Assembly (NCBI GenBank): GCA_021399435.1
Contig: JAJTUP010000065.1
Coordinates: 248,001-312,000 of the forward strand
From: Diaporthe sp. PMI_573
Taxonomy: Eukaryota; Ascomycota; Sordariomycetes; Diaporthales; Diaporthaceae
Length of the DNA: 64,000 bases
Reading direction: 5' to 3'
Shown: positions 52,045 to 62,918 of the stretch, piece after piece
Layout: the number at the start of each line of letters is the position of its first letter
Numbering within the stretch: the stretch's first letter is position 1
Notes under the pieces: model-generated
Databases searched by the model: none
Told to the model about the DNA's origin: nothing
Seen by the model: the letters and a program-made list of their open reading frames with translations, nothing else
Program-made: the position numbers and the translations under genes

Positions 52045-53490
52045 TTAGGGCAGAAACGGTAGAAGGGTAGAATAGTATACAGGTCGCACAGCGCCAGCTC
52101 TGCGGCTCTTGATCGTCCGGATCCGTTGAGTTGTCTTCTGATCACCATAGATGAGCAAGAGCCGCTCTTTGAACGCTTCATCTGGCAGTCTGTATTGCTG
52201 CTGAAAAATGTTTGACAAGACATTCAAATTACCAGCGTTCGTGCTCTCATCATGTGGTATGGGACCAAGGGATAGGTGCATTGTCGTCCTTCTCGGTAGG
52301 ATATCTATCACCGGCATGCGAGGAGGACTAGTTGCCGAAACGTCCTCGGGAAATGCTGCTCGGAGAGACTCGTATACGAAATACCGCGAGATCTACTGTT
52401 TGATGCGATCAGCTTACAATACCACGAATATCCCATGCGAGAATCTTACTTCCAGTTCGGCTGCATCTGCTTCATTTCCTGGACAACAGAAGATATCTTG
52501 CACTCGCAGCCTCGCCGCCTGGTTCTGCATGCTTTGTAGCAGTCCTCCTTCTGGCATCTCGATCCCTTCAATAAGCTGACCAGTTGTGACCGAGTGGAAC
52601 GAATTCTCGTTATCAACACGCTGTTCTTTGACATGCTCCATCTGTTCGAAGTTGTCGTATGCAGTGACAGCGGTTGGCTGTTGCCCCTTCAGAGTTACCG
52701 CTTCTGCTGCTGCCTCTGACTGTCTCTTGATCACTTGCAGTGTCTTGTGATATGAGCAGCAAAGCCCAAGGCGGTGTAGAGCCTCTATCTGCCGCCGCTT
52801 GACGCCTTTGGAATGGAGATATACACTCAGCTGCAGCTGAAATCCAGAAGACCCATTCCGCCGCTGTGTTCCACACATCACCACCAAAATGTTGACCAGA
52901 TCCCCGTCGACTTGTGGTGGTATATTGTCGTAGCCCCCTCGCACTTGGCTGTGAGACTGTATCACACCACGGAGTGTCCGCAGGAGCAAGGGGCATGTTT
53001 TCTCTGCAGTCTCGATGAGTTTGCGCATGTCCAGTCGCTCGAGCCCGCCATCTTCAGCCTCTTGTGACTTGTGGAAGGGCTTGAACCTGGCCAGGCTCGC
53101 AATTTCCTTCCGCAGCTCTATGGGACCGATATCTAAATATTCAATTAAATGTTCTCGAGTTTCCGCCGTACCTGGACCCCCAGAGCGTCCTATGCATGCG
53201 TCGAGAACAGCCAAGTCTTGATACGCGACTCTGGCAAACGCGGTCTTCCTCCGCGCATTCGCTTGACCATTAGAGGTGCATAGAGTACGAACGAAGTCGC
53301 CAATAGACCAGTTCATTTCGTCAACAATATATCGCCAGACCAGGTCAAGCTTCTCTGTGCCATTTCGCCGCTCCCTTCTTATACCGGTATCGGTATTCGC
53401 CTGGAGCTCTGATGAAGGTGACGGCGTGTTGAAGGCTGACGGGTCGCTTATAGAACGGATGGACGAAAGCGGTGATGTAGATGTTTCCAT
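52045..53490 (-). CDS. DUF6589-like protein, two exons, 462 aa
   Basis: Exon 1 is 53490-52450 (347 codons); the intron is GTAAGA...CAGTAG, 57 bp, with a GCTGATC branch-like site (52449-52393); exon 2 is 52392-52045. Both are in phase. The N-terminus is disordered. Recognisable parts are DLVWRYIVDEMNWSIGDFVR, LGLCCSYHKTLQVIKRQSEA, TAVTAYDNFEQMEHVKEQRV, DNENSFHSVTTGQLIEGIEM and, after the splice, MPVIDILPRRTTMHLSLGPI and LIYGDQKTTQRIRTIKSRR. The YDN-n--e-v--Qr---k---h--TTa-li-g and yGDQ-T motifs match what I recall of DUF6589, a fungal family proposed to be transposon-derived. The C-terminus diverges after KSRR, so it may be truncated. Confidence 0.65.
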
Positions 53491-54355
53491 GGTGCGTCTC
53501 GGCTTGGTTGAATTGTATAGGGACGCTGTTGTTATATTGTATGATGCTGCACAGAGTTTGGTGAGCTCATTACGAAGTTGGGGGATGGCCCACCAAATCG
53601 TGTCAAAAATCTCTCAGGCCCTCTGGGAGCCATTACCCCTTTAGGGAAGGCGTCGCGCTGTTAAGCGCGCCCAGTGGGTCTGAGTGCCTGAGGTAAATTT
53701 TGTTGGGTTTAAGGACAAGGACATCCAGCGCGGATGCGTGAGCAAGGGTCTTGCAGAAAACGCGACACTAAGCGTGGATGCGTCGTACAAGGATCGTGAA
53801 CCCCTTCAGCAGTGTAACAAGACAGACGACCTAGAACGATTAGAGATGGACAAGGCCTGCCTCATCTGGCCGTTTCTGCCCAACTTGCTGCCGCAATAGC
53901 AGCAGGCACAACGTGAACCACATCCTGGCGTGGGCTTTTCAAATATCGCTTTGTCCGCGGGATAAGTCTGCAAGGTCCCCATCCCATCCCGGGCTCGCTC
54001 ACATTGTAACTGTGCCTTGGTCTCTCAACGAGGCCTTGCGCACATTCCTCCATCACTACCCCATACAGTCCAGGACCGGGTTCTCTCACAACACTACGCA
54101 TTACCGCACGCCTTCCCTATCCTCTCTACCCTTATTCGATCTGATCCCGGCTCATCTGCACTATACAGATAGGACCTAAAGTAGCCAGCATGGTGGCCTA
54201 TTATTTGTTGGAATTATTAGTTCTATGGTCGAATGCCTCTCCTCAGCACGGAAGGGAGCTAAGGCAAAGCATTTCCTACAGTAATAGACCCAACTACCTG
54301 GATTTTACCCCACTGCAGGTCAGCAGCCTGAAGCACTTTGAACGTGTTTATTATT
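53491..54355. other. No supported gene
   Basis: A 71-codon plus frame at 53684-53899 (RGCVSKGLAENATLSVDASY, ending LIWPFLPNLLPQ) looks like the tail of a conserved protein, but it lacks a start and upstream sequence. Otherwise empty up to the 862-bp element. Confidence 0.35.
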
Positions 54356-55217
54356 GAGTACGGATATTCGGGCCCAAAAATCGGATGCCGGGCCCATTCT
54401 CATGACTAATCATGTGGCCCCATGTGCGCCAATTGTAATTTCACACCTATTCGCCATACTAAAAAAAAATGTCCCAACACTGGTCATCATGCTACGCCAT
54501 AAAGTACAATGAAGCTATTCCCAGACGCTCCAGAGCACCAAATAAGCAAAATTCGGCCCAACTAAGTCGATTAGCTAATCGACCAATTGCTCTACTATTG
54601 CAAAACAAGTGTAATTAGGGCTAATTAAGTATGTTTAGCGACGAAGTCAAAGTCTATGTAAATCGCTCGGCCCGTCGCTCAAGAAGTCGCTTGGGTAATT
54701 GGCTTCCTCGCCAATATCCCCACAGTAGATTAAACTCTGCGTTTCCTTGGTGTTGACACCGTCGCCGTCGTCAACGTCGTCAACGTCGTCAGCCGTCAGG
54801 TCTACGCAGGAGGATTGGAAAGTGCTGGGCGCCGGCCGTTTGTGGCCGTGATATTGGTATTCCAGGCACAACAATCAGCTTGCCACTGCGGCTCAAGGCC
54901 CAAGTAGTCCAGATATTCTGACATCGCTACAACCACGTAGGAGTGGTATTTAACCAGCTGGGGGGGGGGGGGTTCAATACTGAAATGATCGATTCCAATA
55001 GTCAATTAGTCGATATTACGAAGCGTTGAGGGTGGGCGCATGGGTCGAGGTTGGTATGAAGAGAAGCAGTAGCGCATTTTGAGCTTGCATTCTGCTCAAA
55101 ACGCACCGGGCTGGGTAGTGCAAAGCCGAGAAATAAAGCGATATGATTGGCTGCAGCTTTGATTAGTCATGAGAATGGGCCCGGCATCCGATTTTTTGGG
55201 CCCGAATATCCGTACTC
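54356..55217. mobile_element. Non-autonomous TIR element, 862 bp, 8-bp target duplication
   Basis: Inverted repeats of about 56 bp begin GAGTACGGATATTCGGGCCC and differ only by a one-base length change in an A run. The flanks are TTATTATT on both sides (54348-54355 and 55218-55225), a perfect 8-bp duplication. The interior holds minus-strand frames: MSEYLDYLGLEPQWQADCCA, and another phase reading VDLTADDVDDVDDGDG. These may be a captured gene fragment. A run of G (~12) lies near 54961-54972. No transposase. The TSD length suggests hAT, but the GAG-starting termini are unusual for it. Confidence 0.85.
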
Positions 55218-56391
55218 TTATTATTAGCCAAAGCCAAGCTGGTGTTGTTCTACCTCCGGTTGCTTTGCTCGCTTGTTGGGCGAGCGAGCACCGAGTGTGG
55301 GAAGGCTAACGGACCTTCTGGCTGCGACGCTGCAACGCTGCCAGGGCTGCCTTCGTGAAATCACAGCTTGGTGCGCTTCGGGCGGCTCTTTTACAAGCTT
55401 GTGATTGGTCCAGCAACCTCGCCTTGATTGGTTCCTTTACACCCCCAATCTCTCTGAACTAAAGTTATGCCGCCATATCACCAACATCACCAGCTTAGAA
55501 TATTCGTTGATAGCGCCAATAGACCCAGCTCCCATGCTGCATCTCGTGCTGGCCGTGACACTCGGAAGAAAAGAGCCCTGCTCGGAAGAGGCTGCGCACT
55601 GATCCCAGATCTCTGCCGACGGGCATACGGCGCCGAGAGGTTGCACGACCGGCCATCACCGACTGCTTCACGGCGAAATGTGTTCAGGAGAACAATTGAC
55701 CCTCAAGGCAGGCCAGCGGTCGTATTGGGCAGGGGGGGCCTGTACCAAGTTTTGGTTTGCGCGCTTGAGCGGTTGCCCAGGCTCATTTCCAAACGCTCAC
55801 TCAGAACTCATGCAATCTGCGTACATGTAGTGGTTCCTAGTCAGTTGTCCCACGTAACCTGGATATTAGCCATGGAAGGCATCGGCCGATCGCGAAGTGT
55901 ATGAGTCGTAGCTATTCATCAGTGTGAACCGAGTCATGCCACACGTCTTAAAGTTTGAATTCTTGAACAGAGTGATACTGGCTTGTGGAGTTGCTGATAG
56001 GGTACGAAGCACAGATGCCGTTAGCTTCTAGAACGTGTCGATACGCCCCGTCCCTATAGGCAATTGGCAGAGCTCCGTTTTGCAAGGAAGGCTACAAAGT
56101 CTAATTGTCGTGCTCGCCGCACAGTATTATCCTTGTCTGCGGTCGGGATAAACCTTCCAAGCCCGCTCAGACGCCTTTCGACCGGTGAGCTCACCCCACC
56201 CGGGTTCATGAGAGCCGTGGTGAATAATCTCCGCACTTCAGTATCTATACTTTCTTGCTGGCAATCTATGCCAGCTCTGCAATGTAGCTTAAATCGGAGC
56301 ATTTCCTTCCATTCGCAACGTTATAGTGCGCACCCGCTCTTGAGGACGGCACGCCCCGGCCCCTCCCGCAGAACACCCAACACCTCCCAGC
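55218..56391. other. No supported gene; holds a dispersed repeat
   Basis: Plus and minus frames (for example 55467-55904, 145 codons) lack motifs. The second copy of the 70-bp repeat lies at 55491-55560. The last ~150 bases are the 5' flank of the membrane-protein gene. Confidence 0.4.
55491..55560 (+). repeat. 70-bp dispersed repeat, copy 2
   Basis: Begins CAGCTTAGAATATTCG and ends GCTGGCCGTGACA; 66 of 70 positions match 48276-48345, same orientation. Confidence 0.8.
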
Positions 56392-57667
56392 ATGGATGAT
56401 ATCTCACTGTCCGACTTGCTACAGGGCGCTCCCACAAACCCGAGTCCATCGCGCCTGCAACGGCGAGACTCGGTCTCGCTCGTGGAAGACTCCAAAGGGC
56501 TGTGGTTCACATTAGCATGCCTGGCGGGCATAGGACTATGGAATGCCAGCGAGATTATCCTCGTCGTTTGGTGGACCTTCAGGCGCCGGCGCACGCTCTA
56601 TTTCTGGAGGTTAATGGTGGCCGCATTCGGGGTCATCATATGCTCGGTGGCACAAATCATCGACTTCAGCCTTGGGAGCAAGAACGGCGTATTTGTGGTG
56701 GTGCTTGGTTCGGGCGGCTGGATCCCAATGGTCACGGGCCAGTCTCTCGTCCTGTACTCACGGCTTCACCTTCTTTGGGTCGATAGCCGTATTATGACGT
56801 TCCTCCTGACGATGATAATCTTCAACGGTCTGACGATGCACAGCGGCGCCCTTTCGTTAAACATCTCAGCAAGAGTTGTGCAGACGGAGTCACTAACAAA
56901 AGCCTACGAGATAATGGAGAGGACGGAAGTGACCGTATTCTTTGTGCAGGAGATCACTCTATCCGGACTATACCTGTGGCGGTGTCGGCACTTCTTGAAG
57001 CAATACGGACGCAGGATGGAATCAGAAGAGACTGCAGCAATGAAGAGCACGCTAAGGTCTCTTGTCCTGGCAAACCTGGTTGTTCTCCTTCTGGATCTCA
57101 GTATTCTCGGTAAGCAGAATTATCTGAGGTCCTCTGTTTCGTGGCGAGATCACCTGAAGTTCGCCTATTTTGCACTATGGCCATTGCATCTAAGATCATG
57201 TGTCCCTCAAACCGACAATTGTTTGACCTTGGGCTAATCTTCTCGTAGTTCTAGAGTATATGGGCTACAACTATGTGCAAATCAAAGTCAAAGATTTTAT
57301 CTACAGCTTCAAGCTCAAGGTTGAAATAGGGGCTTTAAATAGCCTACGAGATTTCGTGCGGCAATTCCGAACCTTGGATTCCAGTTTCCAGTTCAAACAG
57401 CAGGGGAATATCCAGGAAGGGATACAGAGACAATGGGAGTCGGCACTGCAAAGAGCGTTTGGAACAGTAGGCCGGACCAGGCCTGGGGAGCCTGAGGAAG
57501 TGCACGTGGCAGAGGGCCGTCAGATCTGGTGCCAGAAGAGTCGTCAGCAGCGACAGAGGGACAATCTGTGGAAGCATCAATGGGCACAGAGAATGAAAAG
57601 CTTGCAAAAGACGGCAAGTAGCACCAATGAGCAAGAACACCACACGAGGGCCAGTGAGTCCAGCTAA
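56392..57667 (+). CDS. Multi-pass membrane protein (DUF7703-like), two exons, 378 aa
   Basis: Exon 1 is 56392-57109; the intron is GTAAGC...CTCGTAG, 139 bp (57110-57248); exon 2 is 57249-57667. Splicing restores LLLDLSILVLEYMGYNYVQI. There are about seven hydrophobic helices: ~38-60 (LWFTLACLAGIGLWNASEII), ~68-92, ~100-125 (containing GSGGWIPMVTGQSLVLYSRL), ~130-150, ~177-197, ~220-240 and the helix spanning the splice. The motif G-P-MVTGQS-VLYSRLHL and the YNYVQIKVKDFIYSFKLKVE region match what I recall of fungal DUF7703 membrane proteins. The C-terminal ~90 residues are polar and cytosolic-looking. Function unknown. The intact gene structure supports expression. Confidence 0.8.
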
Positions 57668-57800
57668 CTATCTCCAGGCATTGAGTGGCAGTCGCTGTGG
57701 AGCACCCCTCCTTGGCGTCATACACGCCTTACTGAAAGTCGCAATCTACTGCTCTGCGTAAGCACTTGTGCGGCAGTGATCATCGCGAACGTGTCTTCCG
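57668..57800. other. 3' flank of the membrane-protein gene up to hAT copy B
   Basis: 133 bases with no gene. The last 8 (GTCTTCCG) form the left half of an imperfect target duplication of copy B. Confidence 0.6.
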
Positions 57801-60800
57801 CAGTGATGTTATTGGATTGGAGGCAATTTGGATTGGACTGGATTTGTCGGAAAATGGCTGGACTGGATTTGGGTTTCTCGAAGATTTGGACTGGATTGGA
57901 TTGATTGGCAACCAGCTCCTGGAGCTCCAATGGTCTAACCTGATAAGGCAAGAGCTAAGCCTAATTGAGTGGTCATGAGGAGTCTCCCGTCGCAGCTGCC
58001 GTCGCAGACCACGACACGACGCGCGAACTATCGTTCCGCTATTGGGTTAACATCCAACGCGTGCAGATTGCTACGCTATTAAAAGCACGGAGGCAAACGC
58101 GTCGCTCGCGACTTCAGCAGTCCTTCTACTGTGGCAGACGTGTCTGAACAGTCCACTCACCAGCTACACCATGGCCACTATCTCCAGCTATTTCGGTGCT
58201 GCCAGCGGTCGCCGTCCTGATTCTGACAGTTATTCTTGCTCCAACATATATTAGTCCTCGCCCAAACGACCCCGACGGAACCCTGATCGAACCCGACGAA
58301 TTCAAGCTGAATGGGAAGCAATATGTACGCTACTCTGTTGTGGCAAAGTCCCAAAAGCACACCAAGAAAAGGACATCAGTCGTCTGGCAGTATGGTGAAG
58401 ACATACAACTCAAGCAGGACCCGACGAAGAGGTTCTGGTACTGTTATCTGTGCGAACAGCAGCAGCGCCAACAGGGACTTCCTATTTCCGGCAAGGGCAA
58501 TTGTACTGCCTTAGACCACCTGGAATCGAAACACCAAATCGATAGGGAGACTGGTGAGCACGGACATCCAAAGCGCCACCCATCGCAGCCATCAATTGTC
58601 GACTTCAACAACATATCCACCGTTGTATTCAAACGCCGATTTGACGAGTTCAAGGAACTTCTGATTCGATGGATCGTCTATTGTCACATCGCCTTCTTTC
58701 AAATCGAGAACCTATACTTTCGCGAACTCCTCTTCTATGTTTTCCCTGGCCTGGCAACACTCCTTCCAAAGGCGAGACTAGTGATTCGCAGATGGATAAT
58801 AGAGGCCTTTGAGGCACGAAAGGACAACCTGCGTCAAGAAATGCAAGCGGCCCACAGGAATATATCGATATCGTTCGATTTATGGACGTCACCGAACTAT
58901 CAGGCTATCCTCGGATGTGTCGCGCACTTTATCAACAGAAGCGGCAAGAGAAGAACGGTTGTTCTGGCTCTTCGCGAACTGGTTGGCGAACATTCAGGTG
59001 AGAATATGGCAGATGCCCTCCTACATATATTTGATGACTACGGGATCAGTGGCCGGATCGGTTATTTCATGGCAGACAATGCAAGTTCGAATGATGCCTG
59101 CATCGACCTGGTCCTGCAGGCTCTTTACCCGCACATGAGCAGGAAACATCGCGTACGACGACGCCTTCGGTGTTTTGGCCATATCGTCAATCTCTGCGCC
59201 CAGGCGTTTATTATGGGAAAGGATGCTGCGAAGACCTGCAAGGATCTGGACTCTGCGTATCGAGAAGGGGACTACACACGGATTCGTGAGCTGTGGAAGA
59301 AGCGCGGTGCAATCGGGAGGCTCCATAATATCGTACGATACATTAGAGCTAGCCCTCAACGGCGCCAATTCTTCAGATCAATACAAATTGGCGGCGATCT
59401 GGCTGCATTTGACGGATTGGAGGTAAGCCCCCCTAGTGCGCGTCGCAAGGTAGTCGCGGCGTCCTACACTTCCGGTTTCAGTACTGACGTTGGAGTTTGT
59501 TGCAGCTTGTTCAAAGTCAGTCTACACGCTGGAATTCTTATTTCTTATCGATTGGACGCGCTCTTAATGTCAAAGAACGTATCCAGCTCTTCTGCGATCA
59601 ATATGAGCCTCCACGAAGCGACAGAGACGTCCTGGACCAACGCCTCAGCCCACGGCAATGGGACGAACTCGGACACCTCCATGACCAACTCGAGACATTC
59701 TACGAGGCCACAGTAATGAACGAAGGCAGACAGTGGACTCTTGCAGATCATTTTCAATCGCTAGACTGGCTTATAGACGAAATCCACCTTGCTCAGCGAA
59801 AGTTTGAACAGCTCGCCGAAGACGCAATGCGGAAGCGTGGCCCGAATAGACAGGATAAGCAGAACGAATTCGACGACTATAACTGGCTTGCTGCGGCTGC
59901 AGAAGTTGCCTGGCAGAAATGCGAGAAGTACTACAACAAGGCCGATGAATCGCCCGCTTACTACGCCGCCATATCGTTGAATCCAAGCCTTAAGAACCAA
60001 TGGTACTATCAGGTTTGGAATGGCAGTGATGATAAGCGTGCCTGGATCCAAGCTGCTGTTGGAGCAGTTAAGGAGCTCTGGGTTGACGAATACAAAGGCA
60101 AGTTCGCCCACGGCGCGCCAGTTCCTACCCACGTCTTTAAGGCCACAGAACCGAAAGAGAAATCGTTTACTTCAGTGAGAAACCACAAGCGTCTCAAACT
60201 ACACCACCTCGACCCTAATTCAAGCCCCGAACTGCCCTCAACGGATCACTACAATGAGTTTATCACCGCTGACGTTATCGGCCTTAATGATGACGAGGAA
60301 TTCGACCCCATCCAGTACTGGAATGAGCGTTACCACTCGCAGACGGACCTAGCTCGCATGGCGCTGGACGTTTTAGCCCTGCCTCCCATGTCAGATGAGT
60401 GTGAGCGCCTTTTTAGCAGCGCCAAGCTCCTCCTTACAGATCATCGCTCGCGGCTCCGGATGGACGTCATTGAAGCCAGCGAGTGCTTACGAGCTTGGTA
60501 TGGTCGCCCGGAGCAGAAGGCATTTGATGACTCTGCCATCGGTTTGATGGAGGGTGAGGCAGGGAGTACAGTTGGGGCGGATGGGCTGGGTGAGGGAGAG
60601 GAAGGCGGCGAAGATGATGGAAGCGAGAAGAACATACTGGAGACGCAAGTTGCTAGAGAACATGAGCTCCGTAGTTAGGTGGTGTCATAACCCAAGGACA
60701 AGAACAGTTCTACTCCAAGTCTGCTTATTCAGCGGCTCATTGATTGTCCCAAAAGGGTAAAGATATGAACTGGATCGGTTCTGGATATCCTGGAGGCTGC

Positions 60801-60871
60801 CTGTCCCCACGTCTGGACTGGATTGGATCGAGGCTCGGATCCAGCTCCAATCCAATCCAATAACATCACTG
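57801..60871 (+). mobile_element. Full-length hAT transposon, copy B (3,071 bp)
   Basis: Termini identical to copy A (CAGTGATGTTATTGGATTGG...). The flanks are GTCTTCCG (57793-57800) and GTCGTCGG (60872-60879), 6 of 8 matching, so the target duplication is imperfect. Orientation is opposite to copy A and 10,582 bp separate them. The right end lies in the C-terminal region of a DDE integrase-core relic. Confidence 0.95.
58171..60678 (+). CDS. hAT transposase, copy B
   Basis: The ATG at 58171 (MATISSYFGAASG, a start typical of fungal hATs) is followed by a change of frame before ~58255, from a small intron or frameshift I could not fix. Exon 1 then runs to 59422. An 83-bp intron (GTAAGC...TTGCAG, 59423-59505) follows, and exon 2 is 59506-60678. 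Domains: BED finger (FWYCYLCEQQQRQQ, then ALDHLESKHQ); RNase-H-like core (ISISFDLWTSPNYQAILGCV first Asp, GYFMADNASSNDACIDLVLQ second Asp, RLRCFGHIVNLCAQAF, and across the splice LVQSQSTRWNSYFLSIGRAL); SPAYYAAISLNPSLKNQWYY; and a complete dimerisation domain (ALDVLALPPMSDECERLFSS). The acidic C-terminus is disordered. Cut-and-paste transposase; nothing visible inactivates it. Confidence 0.88.
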
Positions 60872-61711
60872 GTCGTCGGCGACGAGGCGAAGGGGGCGGT
60901 CGTGAGGGAAGGGGGCGGAATCAGGGGGGGGGCGGAAGCCGGGCCGGGGACGTTAATGGGGATCCCCCAGTTGCATGCCTTCTCTGGGTCCGGGTAATGG
61001 TAGTTCATCCAGGGCTGACCGTGGACCACGTGCGGACGGTTCTTCTGAAGGCGGATCCGATGAATGTTCCACGCCTCCACAAAGTCGAAGAGTTCTTGGC
61101 GTAATATATCTTCGAAGACGGCATAGATGGCGATCTGATCCTCCAGCATATCGCCGTCGAAGTCCCCGTCCCTGGCAAGCTCCCCAAAGCAGTCCACCCA
61201 CTGCCGGGAAGATACATGCAGCATGCGCTCCCACCAACTTTCGATCTTGACATTCTTTGTGCTCGGTGCGGCCTTGTAGGAATCCTTTAGGCGCTTCCCT
61301 TGCTGGAAAACCTTCCCGTTCCACTCCACCCGTCCGTCTGCCGCCAAAGCAAAATTCCAATGAGCTGCAGCGATTAGCGGCGTCTCGCTACCTCTGTCTG
61401 CCTGCAGATACCATGGCCGGAAGCCGTATGTGTCGCATGCGGCCAAGTACTGCTTCAGAACGCTCAAAGCAGTTGTAGCAGAGTGGCCAACATAAAACCA
61501 GATAATGTTGCGCGAGTAGGCGTCGATTGCAGCGTATATCTCGAATCCGTACGCCTTGAGCTTGTCATGACCATCAATGCACCACTGGTAGTTCGGACCA
61601 GGGACAAGAAAATGTCCTTTCTTCCTCCGAAACATCCTTTTCCGGATCTCGACCTCGTTCGGGAACATGATTTTGTACATCGCAAAGAGAGGATCTCTTG
61701 GTACCCAGAAC
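60872..61711 (-). pseudogene. DDE integrase-core protein relic between two transposons
   Basis: The minus frame reads FWVPRDPLFAMYKIMFPNEV, GHFLVPGPNYQWCIDGHDKL (first Asp), YGFEIYAAIDAYSRNIIWFY, ALSVLKQYLAACDTYGFRPW, LQADRGSETPLIAAAHWNFA (second Asp) and STKNVKIESWWERMLHVSSR (catalytic Glu in IEsWW). This is the fungal integrase-core family related to retroviral/IS3-type integrases. The N-terminal part is cut at 61711 by the 1,177-bp hAT copy. The C-terminal end is cut at 60872 by hAT copy B, after which the frame reads into the transposon for ~60 codons. The catalytic triad remains, but the gene is truncated on both sides. Confidence 0.75.
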
Positions 61712-62888
61712 CAGGGCTCCTAATAGTGCAACCAGTGCGTGTGAAAGCCTCAAACTGCTCATTTAGTGCGTTTGCCTTGGTCACACTAAACTGCCGGTCC
61801 GTTTGACTTAGCTACACTGAACTGCCAGTTTGCCTGAGATATGCAAACTGAACTATTGGTCCGTCCGTCAAGGTTGAAACTAAACTACAGTGCAAACTGT
61901 AGTTTACACTATTAGTCCGAACATAATAGCCCCACTTGCGGCTGGGCACTCCCCGTGCCTCTCAGGCTGCCTCCTGTGGGCTCCTGTCTTCAATAAGAAC
62001 GATAGATAGCCTTTTGGGCGGACTGTAATTGACTTAATCTGCGCTTTGGGATGGGACGTAGTCAGTAATCGAACCACGTTGACGCAGAAACTGGGGGCCA
62101 TGATTGGTACGATACACATTACTCGACCGGACACAACAATCTGCCATTCTATCTCAGACTACGATGGAATCGATACGAAACAGAAGCTCTGAGCAAGCCA
62201 GTGGTTATAATCTCACTAGTTTGACTGTGATTCTCAAAGAGATTAGCGTGATTGGCATCTCAACGGCTTCGCTCAGGACGATGCAATCCCAGCCCAACCT
62301 ACCCTACAGGTATTGGATAGAAGTTACCTGGTACCCCGCCTATCTGTAATGGCAGGGTTGGTATCTCTTAACTCGTCGGCTTAAGGTTCGCCACTGAGAT
62401 AACACACACTTCATCGTCTCTCAGGCAGTACATGCTTCTTGCAATCGGCCAGATAGCCCATTCCAAAGCTACAAAATTAGGATACTGTTGAACATGTAAG
62501 TTTTAGGACGGATGGTTTCAGTTGCGACAAACACGGTACACTGGCTGTATTTGTTGACACTCCTTTAGCGCCATCTTTGAAACCCCGCGGCGCGCGCTCT
62601 CGACGCATTGGACCGCGTACGTCCTGGCTGGGTACTCCGCAGTGGGCCACAAACTTGGAAGGGCTTGGGCGCACTAATAGTGCCACTGTTAGTCTGCGGC
62701 CCTCGCACTGAACTACTGGTCAGTCTGGTCGAGTTACACTGGACTATCAGTGTGGTCCGAGAGGCCTACACTGAACCATCAGTGTAGTCCGAGAGACGTC
62801 GCACTGAACCAATAGTGCATGGACTATTAGTCTGGACTACAGTGTGCACTAATAGTGCTCTTAATGGTCCGCACTATTAGGAGCCCTG
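61712..62888 (-). mobile_element. Non-autonomous hAT element, copy 2 (1,177 bp)
   Basis: Same length as copy 1 (21525-22701), in the opposite orientation, with intact CAGGGCTCCTAATAGTGC repeats at both ends. Frames on both strands translate the same as in copy 1. The flanks CCCAGAAC and CCCCAACC agree at only 5 of 8 positions, so a target duplication is not clear here. It is inserted in or next to the integrase-core relic. Confidence 0.9.
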
Positions 62889-62918
62889 CCCCAACCCATA
62901 TCCCGGCCCTCAACACTC

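Noticed and set aside
57965..58147. 60-residue frame in the 5' region of both 3,071-bp hATs (MSGHEESPVAAAV...)
   Set aside because: Its first codon is not ATG and it has no domain. It repeats in both copies only because the elements are identical.
58196..58260. Hydrophobic N-terminus (MLPAVAVLILTVILAP) on the hAT transposase, as if a signal peptide
   Set aside because: That frame has no ATG. The natural start is the ATG at 58171 (MATISSYFG) in another phase, so the hydrophobic stretch is probably intron or frameshift sequence. The same applies to the mirror copy.
60685..60871. C-terminal ~60 residues of the integrase-core frame (DVIGLDWSWIRAS...)
   Set aside because: These codons lie inside the terminal repeat and subterminal region of hAT copy B, so they are read-through into the transposon.
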